This document shows positions 33,754 through 41,206 of a DNA stretch of 64,000 nt, piece after piece. The DNA lies in assembly GCF_022369515.1 (NCBI RefSeq), contig NZ_CP059724.1:4836001-4900000 (forward strand), written 5' to 3'. The position numbers and the translations under genes are program-made. Source of the stretch: Paenibacillus sp. 19GGS1-52 (lineage in GTDB: Bacteria > Bacillota > Bacilli > Paenibacillales > Paenibacillaceae). The notes beneath the pieces are model-generated. The model was not told the origin of the DNA and ran no database searches. It saw only the letters and a list, made by a program, of their open reading frames with translations. Within the stretch, counting starts at the first letter, position 1, and the number at the start of each line of letters is the position of its first letter.

Positions 33754-35649
33754 ATGGCCAATGTATTAAGCAAAGTCGATGAGGAAATGGATCGACTGAC
33801 AGCAACCCTTATTCAGAAACAAGAACCCGAAGGAACTTGGCATTTTTGTTTTGAGAATGGAATCATTATAGATGCTTATGTGATCATTCTCTTTCAAACG
33901 TTGAACATTGAGAATGAGGTCCTTATTCGACAGCTGCATGATCGTATTCTAGCCGAGCAGCAGCCCGAAGGCTGCTGGAAACTGCACTTCGATGATGATG
34001 AAGGAAACTTATCTGCTTCAATTGAAGCCTATTATGCCCTGCTCTATTCCGGTTATAGTGTGAAAACGGATGAACCTATGCAACGTGCCAAGCGTTTTAT
34101 CCAATCCAAGGGTGGTCTTGGGAAAGTCACCAGTATCTTAACCAAGACCATCCTCGCCGCTACCGGACAAATGAATTGGCCTGCTTCCATCTCTTCCATA
34201 CCGCTTGAAATACTGCTTCTCCCCACCTTTTCTCCAATCAACTTTTATGAGTTTTCCGGGTATTCAAGAGTCCATCTTACCCCGATGCTAATCTTGGCCG
34301 ATCGTCATTTTTCAATAAAGACCGCGCAAACTCCTGAACTAGATGATCTTAAGGTAGATCGTATCCACACCGATGAACCTCATTCTCGGGAATACCAAGA
34401 GCTACAGGACAGTATACACTCCGAACTACGCAGACTTATAGGCACTCCCCGTTCGATCCATGAAGCTGCTATAACAAAGGCCGAACAACTCATTTTGCAA
34501 CGGATTGAACCTGATGGAACCCTATACAGCTATGCCAGCAGCACCATTCTAATGATTTTCTCCCTACTTGCGCTTGGGTATGATAAACACCATCCTCTCA
34601 TCACACATGCCATTCAAGGTATAACAGCTATGCAGTGCAGCGTGGACGACAAAACCACAATACAAAACTCACCCTCTACCGTATGGGATACAGCTCTGCT
34701 CGCCTACGCCATGCAAGAATCTGGAATCAACAATGGCCATGAGGCGATTCGGAAAGCTGCTGCCTATCTACTCTCCAAGCAGCATCACAAAACAGCGGAT
34801 TGGAATATCCACAACCCCAATCCCATCCCCGGAGGATGGGGATTCTCAGACAGCAATACCCTTAATCCGGATGTGGATGATACCACTGCAGCTTTACGAG
34901 CAATCCAAACCTTATCGGAGACTGATCCTTTGTATAGAGAATCATGGAATCGTGGTCTGAATTGGGTTCTATCCATGCAAAATGAAGACGGAGGCTGGCC
35001 TGCTTTTGAAAAAAACACAAATAAAAAAATGCTTACTTGGCTGGCAATAGAGGGTGCTAAATCTGCCGCTATAGATCCCTCGGAGGCTGACCTTACAGGA
35101 CGCACCCTAGAGTACCTCGGGAATTTTTGCGGCCTTGATATTCAGCACAAGTTCATCAAATCTGGAACGAAGTGGCTCTTAAAGCATCAGGAAAAGGACG
35201 GTTCTTGGTATGGACGATGGGGGATTTGTTACATTTATGGTACGTGGGCTGCTCTAACGGGCTTAGAGGCTGTAGGGGTCTCCTCTAACCATACTGTAGT
35301 ACAGAAAGGAGCCCAATGGTTATTACGTATTCAGAACCCTGACGGGGGATGGGGGGAATCCTGTAGAAGTGATCGTCTTTTGCGCTATGTGTCTTTAGGG
35401 GAAAGCACACCTTCTCAGACTGCCTGGGCGCTAGATGCACTCATTGCTGTTCATCCACAGCCAACAGCCCAAATAAATAAAGGAATATATAGACTTATCG
35501 CTTCATTGCAAGAAGATAACTGGATGACTTCTTATCCGACAGGTGCTGGTCTTCCGGGCAACTATTATACTCACTATCACAGCTATCGTTATATCTGGCC
35601 GCTCCTTACGCTGAGCCATTACAGAAATAAATATGGAGACTACAGCTAA
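33754..35649 (+). CDS. sqhC: SqhC-like terpene cyclase (tetraprenyl-beta-curcumene/squalene-hopene cyclase family)
   Basis: The 631-residue class II terpene cyclase has the catalytic acid motif DVDD near residues 373-376 and several QW repeats (QNEDGGWPAFEKN, KDGSWYGRWGICYIYGTWAA, QNPDGGWGES). DVDDTT rather than DVDDTA, and stretches such as GTLYSYASSTI and STVWDTALLAYAMQ, resemble B. subtilis SqhC (632 residues). SqhC makes sporulenol from tetraprenyl-beta-curcumene. A squalene-hopene cyclase cannot be excluded, because the Alicyclobacillus enzyme has the same length. The product would be a spore or membrane polyprenoid. ATG 33754 follows GGGAGG by 10 nt. It is divergent from the phosphatase gene. 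Confidence 0.82.
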   Translation: MANVLSKVDEEMDRLTATLIQKQEPEGTWHFCFENGIIIDAYVIILFQTLNIENEVLIRQLHDRILAEQQPEGCWKLHFDDDEGNLSASIEAYYALLYSGYSVKTDEPMQRAKRFIQSKGGLGKVTSILTKTILAATGQMNWPASISSIPLEILLLPTFSPINFYEFSGYSRVHLTPMLILADRHFSIKTAQTPELDDLKVDRIHTDEPHSREYQELQDSIHSELRRLIGTPRSIHEAAITKAEQLILQRIEPDGTLYSYASSTILMIFSLLALGYDKHHPLITHAIQGITAMQCSVDDKTTIQNSPSTVWDTALLAYAMQESGINNGHEAIRKAAAYLLSKQHHKTADWNIHNPNPIPGGWGFSDSNTLNPDVDDTTAALRAIQTLSETDPLYRESWNRGLNWVLSMQNEDGGWPAFEKNTNKKMLTWLAIEGAKSAAIDPSEADLTGRTLEYLGNFCGLDIQHKFIKSGTKWLLKHQEKDGSWYGRWGICYIYGTWAALTGLEAVGVSSNHTVVQKGAQWLLRIQNPDGGWGESCRSDRLLRYVSLGESTPSQTAWALDALIAVHPQPTAQINKGIYRLIASLQEDNWMTSYPTGAGLPGNYYTHYHSYRYIWPLLTLSHYRNKYGDYS

Positions 35650-35693
35650 TATGCTGATTGTCCCCTTAGTCAGATGATACTTTAAACCTTATT

Positions 35694-36131
35694 TTATTTA
35701 TTCTCACTATTCTTATACTCGCTCAGCTTTTGATTGAGTTGTTTGGCCTCATTCTGCCCATCAATATGCATCATTGTGAAGACCACCCCTTTAACAAGAA
35801 GAATTACAATCGTATACGATAATAACAGATCCCTATCAAAAATTTGGCGGGAGCTAAAAAACCATAACCATAATATTAAAAATACATCTGCCATTAGAAA
35901 GCTAACATAGAAGCTGATTATTCCAGCTTTTCTCCCCAGTTCATGTGTATTCACTAAAGCATACTTGAAACAAGTAAACGCTGAAGCAATTAAGACGATT
36001 TGCCCGAGTAATGAAGCTTGAATCGTTCCTGAAGAAGAGAGGGCCAACACTATTGCAGCAATGACTGTCAAGAATCCACAAGCTACCAGAAAATCCTTCA
36101 ACATATACGATAGATATTTGCTGATTTTCAT
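35694..36131 (-). CDS. DUF3021 family membrane protein
   Basis: The 145-residue protein has four transmembrane helices and a charged C-terminal tail (NEAKQLNQKLSEY), the layout of DUF3021. Such proteins are the membrane partners of LytTR-domain regulators in LytTR regulatory systems (as in streptococcal HdrRM/BrsRM), where the membrane protein restrains its regulator. It begins 12 bp after the LytTR gene, with an AAGGAGGC ribosome binding site, so the two form one operon. Confidence 0.8.
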   Translation of the reverse strand: MKISKYLSYMLKDFLVACGFLTVIAAIVLALSSSGTIQASLLGQIVLIASAFTCFKYALVNTHELGRKAGIISFYVSFLMADVFLILWLWFFSSRQIFDRDLLLSYTIVILLVKGVVFTMMHIDGQNEAKQLNQKLSEYKNSENK

Positions 36132-36143
36132 ATTGAAGCCTCC

Positions 36144-36581
36144 TTAGAGTCCTAATTTTGTTTTGAGCACCGGAACATATTGTCTGGAAATGAAGACCTT
36201 TTCACTATTCTGAAGCAACGCTTCAAACCTCCCATACAGAATCGGGCTTACCGATTCAATTTTTGAAATATTAAGGATGGTAGATTTGGATGCTCTAAAA
36301 AAATCCCAATGTTCATATTCCGTCTCAATCTCATAAAGCTTAAGTCTGGATTCAAAAACCTTCTCTTGGCAATAAATAAATACTTTATTGTCTACGGCTT
36401 CGAAATAAAAAACATCATTGGGATTGATAATATGCATCTGTAAATCCAGGATTCCAACAAGCTTTTTGGAAGTTGATTTAATGGAATAAATTAGTTTCAT
36501 CAATGATTCATCAGGCTCGTTACATCGGATTATGATCTCAGGTTCACTTCCTGGTGGGATATTCTCAATCGTAACTTTCAT
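36144..36581 (-). CDS. LytTR-domain DNA-binding regulator
   Basis: The 145-residue protein has only a LytTR domain (about 45-145) after a short N-terminal region. It shows HIINPNDVFYFEAVDNKVFIY, the helix ETEYEHWDFFRASKSTILNI and the end VFISRQYVPVLKTKLG. There is no receiver domain, so it is not controlled by a kinase. The following DUF3021 gene is its likely inhibitor. Regulators of this group commonly control an adjacent ABC transporter or themselves, but no transporter is nearby. Confidence 0.85.
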   Translation of the reverse strand: MKVTIENIPPGSEPEIIIRCNEPDESLMKLIYSIKSTSKKLVGILDLQMHIINPNDVFYFEAVDNKVFIYCQEKVFESRLKLYEIETEYEHWDFFRASKSTILNISKIESVSPILYGRFEALLQNSEKVFISRQYVPVLKTKLGL

Positions 36582-36839
36582 CCTGTCACCCCATTTTTTG
36601 ATATTGGAACAGTCGCAATTCTGTCAATGCCAGCTTGAGTTCCTGCTTACAGTTACAGTATATTTCACGGAAATTTATATTCAATAGGTGCTAAAGTAAG
36701 CTGCAATAGTGGAGAGTTAAGCTGCAGAATTCGAGGGTAGGTTGATTATACTGCCTCAAAAAAAAAGACCGCCCTTTCGCAAGGATACGGTCAATCTCTG
36801 TCTGTGGAGTCATGTTAGTACACTTTCTAGGTGTTTTAT

Positions 36840-37010
36840 TCAAAGTTGAATCTCAGCCTTAAACACAATAATCGCTCTTCCTCCAACCTTGACTAGTGAG
36901 GGTTCTCCCTGTTCATGGATAGAAAAAGGTGGAGAAAACTCTATTTCGCCTTAAGTCATGACTACAGAATAATCGTTGCCTTCATTTTGATAAATCTGCA
37001 CAACCCTCAT
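36840..37010 (-). pseudogene. Decayed gene fragment with one in-frame stop
   Basis: The minus strand reads 57 codons from ATG 37008-37010 to TGA 36840-36842 with a single in-frame TAA at 36951-36953. The two parts (VVQIYQNEGNDYSVVMT and, after the stop, GEIEFSPPFSIHEQGEP, then LVKVGGRAIIVFKAEIQL) look protein-like and stay in one frame. This suggests the C-terminal beta-rich end of a former enzyme or binding protein. I cannot name the family. It shares no frame with neighbouring genes. Confidence 0.4.
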
Positions 37011-37137
37011 CTAGTCTGCTCTATTCCTAGTTAAAGTAACGTTTTCTTATTGCATTCTACATTCGACCAAGCCCCAAAATATTCCTACCATTGCAATAGA
37101 CCATCCACAACGATTCATGTAGTCCTTAATGAAACAG

Positions 37138-37166
37138 CAAAAAAACGGCATCTCTGCCGTTTCATG
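37138..37166 (-). terminator. Intrinsic terminator of the tRNA-Ala gene
   Basis: A short stem (ACGGCA with TGCCGT, loop GAGA) is followed on the minus strand by a run of T. It lies 13 nt beyond the tRNA 3' end. Confidence 0.75.
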
Positions 37167-37178
37167 TTAAATCTATTA

Positions 37179-37251
37179 TGGAGAATAGGGGGCTCGAACC
37201 CCTGACCTCATCGCTGCCAGCGATGCGCTCTCCCAGCTGAGCTAATCCCCC
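37179..37251 (-). tRNA. tRNA-Ala (anticodon GGC)
   Basis: The minus strand folds into a full cloverleaf of 73 nt. The acceptor is GGGGGAT with ATTCTCC, allowing two G-U pairs. The D-stem is GCTC with GAGC, the anticodon stem CATCG with CGATG, and the loop CTGGCAG (anticodon GGC). The T-stem is AGGGG with CCCCT and the loop TTCGAGC. The discriminator is A. The CCA end is not encoded. It decodes GCC/GCU alanine codons. Confidence 0.95.
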
Positions 37252-37380
37252 GAGTTGCTGGTATTTATATTTGCTTATGTACCCGTTTACGCGGTAAGCA
37301 CTGTCACTCACTTAAGCTTAAGCTCTGTAGGCGACTCCTATATAATATAAAAAATCGCCTATGGTGTCAACAGTTTTGTT

Positions 37381-37854
37381 TTACAGCCCCTCCAGCTCTT
37401 CGCTCTTTGACAGCAGTCCCTTCAGTTCCTTCATGAACATGTTGATGTCCTTGAACTGTCGGTAAACCGAGGCGAAGCGGACGTAGGCGACCTCGTCAAC
37501 AGGGTAGAGCTCTTCCATCACCAGCTCGCCGATCTGGCGACTCTCGATTTCGGCCAGAGCGATACCGCGCAGCGCTTTCTCGACCTCAGACACGATAACC
37601 TCTAGCCGTTCAACGGACACAGGGCGCTTCTCACAGGCTCGGATTAGACCGCGCAGTATTTTGTCACGGCTGAATTCCTCACGGCTTCCATCCTTCTTGA
37701 TAACGATTAGAGGGGTCTCCTCAATCATCTCAAAGGTAGTAAAACGCTTGCTGCACAGCTCGCATTCACGCCTCCGTCGGATCGACTTATTCTCGTTAGC
37801 CGGACGCGAGTCCAGCACTTTGGTATTGGTATGATCGCAGTAAGGGCATTTCAT
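37381..37854 (-). CDS. nrdR: Transcriptional repressor NrdR
   Basis: The 157-residue protein is a standard NrdR. The zinc ribbon at the N terminus has MKCPYCDHTNTKVLDSR and RRRRECELCSKRFTTFE, and an ATP-cone domain (about 48-138) begins LIVIKKDGSREEFSRDKI. It represses ribonucleotide reductase genes in response to nucleotide levels. ATG 37854 follows AAGGAAGTGA. The ORF could extend upstream but those residues are not part of the family. The place next to coaE and polA matches the B. subtilis order. Confidence 0.95.
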   Translation of the reverse strand: MKCPYCDHTNTKVLDSRPANENKSIRRRRECELCSKRFTTFEMIEETPLIVIKKDGSREEFSRDKILRGLIRACEKRPVSVERLEVIVSEVEKALRGIALAEIESRQIGELVMEELYPVDEVAYVRFASVYRQFKDINMFMKELKGLLSKSEELEGL

Positions 37855-37981
37855 AAGTTTAATCACTTCCTTTGCATTAATGGTGTAAATATTTTTTCCA
37901 TAAATCACCGTATTTTTGTTGTTATGAATATGGCAAGTCCAGCACATAATACAGTTACAAACCGATAGGAGGTGAACAGCA

Positions 37982-38200
37982 ATGAGCCAAAACAACAGCT
38001 CCAACAACCTGGTAGCTCCTAAATCCAGCGCAGCTTTGAATCAATTGAAATTTGAAGTTGCCCAAGAACTGGGTATTACACTTTCCCCAGATGGGTATCA
38101 AGGCAATAAAACATCTTACGAAAACGGTTCGATCGGTGGTTACATCACTAAACGTCTTGTAACCCTGGCTGAACAGCAACTGGCAGGTCAATACAAATAA
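37982..38200 (+). CDS. Alpha/beta-type small acid-soluble spore protein
   Basis: The 72-residue protein matches the SspA-D family. It has LKFEVAQELGI (GPR protease site region), then GSIGGYITKRLVTLAEQQL, the conserved DNA-binding helix. It coats and protects spore DNA and is degraded at germination. Such genes are normally made in the forespore under SigG. An AGGAGGTG ribosome binding site and a strong terminator at 38222-38265 flank it. The gene shows that the organism forms spores. Confidence 0.95.
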   Translation: MSQNNSSNNLVAPKSSAALNQLKFEVAQELGITLSPDGYQGNKTSYENGSIGGYITKRLVTLAEQQLAGQYK

Positions 38201-38221
38201 CCTGTCTGCATACGCTTGCCT

Positions 38222-38266
38222 AAAGAAGTATTAAACGGCTTACAGGCTGTTTAATACTTCTTTTTA
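38222..38266 (+). terminator. Intrinsic terminator of the spore protein gene
   Basis: A stem of at least 12 bp (AAGAAGTATTAAAC and its complement) ends in a T-run on the plus strand. It also lies at the 3' side of the convergent lytic transglycosylase gene. Confidence 0.85.
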
Positions 38267-38280
38267 TTAAGGCGCACGGA

Positions 38281-38844
38281 TCAGAACTCACTATAAATCT
38301 CCGTGTACTGATCATAATAATAAAGAACACGCTGCACATAATGACGGGTCTCTCCAATGGGAATATTCTTAACCGTAGCTTCAGTTCCATCCCAAGATCC
38401 TTCTTCCAGCCAGTGCTTCACATTACCAGGCCCTGCATTATACGCAGCGATGACCGCCGTGCGGTTGCCTTCGAACTGACGGGACAGATTGGACAGGTAC
38501 CAAGTCCCGAGCTCAATATTCTCAGACGGCTTCTCCTTCAGCTGAACCAAGGAGACATCGGGCAGCTTGGCCATTTCGAGTGCCCACTTGGCCGTATCCG
38601 GCATAAGCTGCATTAGTCCTAGTGCTCCTTTTTTGGATTCACGTCCGGTCTTATAGTTAGTCTCAACACGGATAATTGCTGCCACCAGGAAAGGATCCAT
38701 CTCATAAGTAATGCTATGCTTACGGATCTCTTCTTTATAATAAATGGGATAGAACCAAGACATCCAGTTTGTGCTTAGAAACAGTATTGCCGTAAAACCT
38801 ACGAACAACAGGAGCAGCACCCTTTTTTTACGCAGCCATTTCAT
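38281..38844 (-). CDS. Membrane-anchored lytic transglycosylase (SLT domain)
   Basis: The 187-residue protein has one N-terminal membrane helix (VLLLLFVGFTAILFLSTNW) and an SLT domain. The domain has ETNYKTGRESKKGALGLMQ with the catalytic Glu, then LMPDTAKWA, NIELGTWYLSNLSRQF and AAYNAGPGNVKHWL. It cleaves peptidoglycan between MurNAc and GlcNAc outside the membrane. The start is ATG 38844, whose ATGA overlaps the stop of coaE, so the two are translationally coupled. The ORF extension to 38865 lacks a ribosome binding site. Confidence 0.9.
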   Translation of the reverse strand: MKWLRKKRVLLLLFVGFTAILFLSTNWMSWFYPIYYKEEIRKHSITYEMDPFLVAAIIRVETNYKTGRESKKGALGLMQLMPDTAKWALEMAKLPDVSLVQLKEKPSENIELGTWYLSNLSRQFEGNRTAVIAAYNAGPGNVKHWLEEGSWDGTEATVKNIPIGETRHYVQRVLYYYDQYTEIYSEF

Positions 38845-39437
38845 GATAAACCCAGCCTGTCCCACAAAGTGGCAACCTGCAGCTCGGTATGAGTGAGGTC
38901 CAGACTATTGTCAATCACATAACTCGCCTTGCTGCGCTTCATCTCAATGTCCATTTGAGCAGCCAAACGTCCTTCCGCCTGTTCACGTGATAATCCGTTA
39001 CGCTCCATTAAGCGGTCAAGCTGAATTTCAGGGGGGACATACACCACCACTATCTCCTGAAACAGATCCTCAAGCCTGGATTCATATAGTAATGGGATAT
39101 CAACTATAATTAACCGTTTAGGCTCTTCCTGCTCCATTCTGTACATGCGATCTTTGATCTCCTGCCGAATCGCCGGATGCGTCAGATCATTCAGCACCTG
39201 CCTTGCCTCTGCATCTTTAAAAACAATCTCACCCAATTTCGCTCTGTTCAGCGCTCCATCTGGCAGAAGAATTCCGTTTCCAAAATAACGCACGGCAGCA
39301 GCCAGCACCGGAGATCCGGGGAGCATAACTTCTCTGGCGATAGCATCAGCATCAACCAGTCTTGCTCCCTTATTTACAAATAGTGTGGATACCGTGCTTT
39401 TTCCAGATGCAATGCCTCCGGTTAAGCCCATAATCAT
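38841..39437 (-). CDS. coaE: Dephospho-CoA kinase
   Basis: The 198-residue kinase has the P-loop GLTGGIASGKSTVS at the N terminus, the DADAIAREV substrate motif, and IVDIPLLYES with the conserved Leu-Tyr-Glu. It performs the last step of coenzyme A synthesis. GAGGTGA precedes the ATG by about 5 nt. It lies 9 bp after ytaF and overlaps the next gene by 4 bp, so they form one operon with mutM and polA upstream. Confidence 0.95.
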   Translation of the reverse strand: MIMGLTGGIASGKSTVSTLFVNKGARLVDADAIAREVMLPGSPVLAAAVRYFGNGILLPDGALNRAKLGEIVFKDAEARQVLNDLTHPAIRQEIKDRMYRMEQEEPKRLIIVDIPLLYESRLEDLFQEIVVVYVPPEIQLDRLMERNGLSREQAEGRLAAQMDIEMKRSKASYVIDNSLDLTHTELQVATLWDRLGLS

Positions 39438-39446
39438 GAATTCACC

Positions 39447-40199
39447 TCATAACAGCTTCATTATTCCCATTGTAATTAATAATAACGCAGGTAGCGCTGC
39501 AGCATGTTTCATCCAGTAACTTCCGGCGAATCTAAGTCCTGTTTTCATGCCCATCATCAGAAATGAGCCACTGAACAGGGCAATCATAAGTGCAGTCCAA
39601 ATTGGGTTGAAGCCCAGTAATGCCGCTCCAAGTCCTGCTCCAAAAGCATCCAGTGAGAGCGCAATACCAAGCACCATCGCTTCCATTGACGAAATGCTTC
39701 CAGAGGCATCCATATCCGCTGACGATGGAGTACGGAGGATCTGGACCACAATTCCCAGGTGCCGCAGCTCAAGTGAGAATACAGCTGATTTGAGAGGTTC
39801 CTCTGCTGCCGCACCGATAAACTGGGCTGAGTTCCCCTGATCAGCCGATGCCTGCAGCCACGTTTTGGCAGCGGACGATTCTGTAACGTTTCCCAGCAAC
39901 TTTCGTTCGTTAGTATGTTCTCTTTCTCTCTGCATCAGCATCTGGACTAAAGACCAACAGCCCATCAGGACGAGAATAACAGCTCCGACTGCAGAAGCAG
40001 CATGTGGAGAGACTACCTTAGCTAGCAGTACACCCACCTGCATGGAGACACCAATGACTACACCTGAACAAAGCGAGATGATCAGGATCGAGAGCAGTGG
40101 TATCTTCATTGAGCGTAAACCATATGTAATGCCAACACCAAAACCGTCTAAACTCAAGGCAAACGCCAGCAGCAGCAGTGAAAAAAATGGGCTGAGCAC
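39447..40199 (-). CDS. ytaF: Sporulation membrane protein YtaF
   Basis: The protein of about 250 residues has two similar three-helix halves. Each begins with a conserved Asp-containing helix (LLLAFALSLDGFGVGITYGLR and VLGIALSLDAFGAGLGAAL), as in the MntP/YtaF family. A charged, variable loop separates them (about 100-160). In B. subtilis, ytaF lies between mutM and coaE, exactly as here. A role in cation transport is suggested by MntP only. GTG 40199 follows AGGAGGG by 8 nt. The ORF to 40271 has no ribosome binding site. Confidence 0.9.
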   Translation of the reverse strand: MLSPFFSLLLLAFALSLDGFGVGITYGLRSMKIPLLSILIISLCSGVVIGVSMQVGVLLAKVVSPHAASAVGAVILVLMGCWSLVQMLMQREREHTNERKLLGNVTESSAAKTWLQASADQGNSAQFIGAAAEEPLKSAVFSLELRHLGIVVQILRTPSSADMDASGSISSMEAMVLGIALSLDAFGAGLGAALLGFNPIWTALMIALFSGSFLMMGMKTGLRFAGSYWMKHAAALPALLLITMGIMKLL

Positions 40200-40318
40200 C
40201 CGCAATCCCTCCTGTGAAGAACGAGAGCCTAAGCGGATAATTCCGCAGCCTCTCTTCGCTCGATTAAGCATTCTTCACACAGTATATGGGCGGGACAGGT
40301 TGTGAGTGCCTACCAATA

Positions 40319-41155
40319 TCAGATTGTAGTTGGACGCTGGCAGTTGGGACAATAATGCGTGCCGCGGCCTCCTACTACAGTCTTCTCAATCATCGTTCCA
40401 CAGGAAACGCACGGCTGGTCTTTGCGTCCATAAATCAAATGCTGATCCTGATAACTGCCGCTCTCTCCTTGACCGTTCACATACGATTTCACAGATGAAC
40501 CCCCGGCGTTTACCGCCTCTGTCAACGTAGTCACAATGGCTTCATACAATTTATCCAGCTGTTCACCAGAAAGCACTTTGGCGCTATCCTCCGGATGAAT
40601 ACCCGCCCGGTGCAGCGACTCGTCTACATAAATATTACCGATGCCAACAACATATTCCTGATTAAGCAGCAGCGACTTGATTTTCGTGCTTTTGCCAGCC
40701 ACAATCTCCTTGAACCTCTCCGGAGTAAAAGCAGGCTCCAGCGGCTCCTGCCCCAGCTTGTTCAGAGGCGGTAGTCTGAGATCTTCACCCGGCTGAAACA
40801 GATGCATGGTACCGAACTGGCGCACATCTGTGTATCGCAGCTCCGTACCATCTGTAAAATGAAAAATAACATGTGTATGCTTGTCCAGCGGGTCATTCTT
40901 CTGAAACAGCCCATACCGCCCCTCCATCCGTAGATGAGACACGAGTACCAGACCGTCCAACACGATACGTAAGAACTTACCTCTTCGCTCAACATTCACC
41001 ACGCTATGACCTGCCAGCATATTGGCAAAGGCCTGAATATCATCCGGACGTTGAATAATTCGCGCTAACCGGACGGTTACATACTCTATCTGCTTTCCTT
41101 TAACTAAAACGTTAAGTGTTCTCTTGACGGTTTCCACTTCCGGTAATTCCGGCAT
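40319..41155 (-). CDS. mutM: Formamidopyrimidine-DNA glycosylase (Fpg/MutM)
   Basis: The 278-residue bifunctional glycosylase/lyase starts with MPELPEVETVKRTL, in which Pro2 and Glu3 are catalytic. It has the helix-two-turn-helix NQEYVVGIGNIYVDE and ends in the zinc finger CVSCGTMIEKTVVGGRGTHYCPNC. It removes 8-oxoguanine and other oxidised purines. It directly follows polA and precedes ytaF, as in B. subtilis. A GAGGTGAG ribosome binding site is present. Confidence 0.97.
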   Translation of the reverse strand: MPELPEVETVKRTLNVLVKGKQIEYVTVRLARIIQRPDDIQAFANMLAGHSVVNVERRGKFLRIVLDGLVLVSHLRMEGRYGLFQKNDPLDKHTHVIFHFTDGTELRYTDVRQFGTMHLFQPGEDLRLPPLNKLGQEPLEPAFTPERFKEIVAGKSTKIKSLLLNQEYVVGIGNIYVDESLHRAGIHPEDSAKVLSGEQLDKLYEAIVTTLTEAVNAGGSSVKSYVNGQGESGSYQDQHLIYGRKDQPCVSCGTMIEKTVVGGRGTHYCPNCQRPTTI

Positions 41156-41206
41156 TATATCTCACCTCTACTCCATTATAGCGGATATACACACTATGCG
41201 GGGAGC

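Larger units (their letters stand above)
36582..37178. other. Gene-poor 600-bp region
   Basis: This stretch holds no intact gene. It should contain the promoter of the LytTR operon at its left end and an A-run with weak hairpin near 36760-36800. A broken reading frame lies at 36840-37010 and the terminator of the tRNA-Ala gene at 37138-37165. The rest shows nothing I can identify. Confidence 0.5.

Noticed and set aside
37855..38007. N-terminal extension of NrdR by 51 residues
   Set aside because: NrdR starts with MKCPYC in all known members, and a ribosome binding site precedes that ATG. The extension also overlaps the promoter of the spore protein gene.
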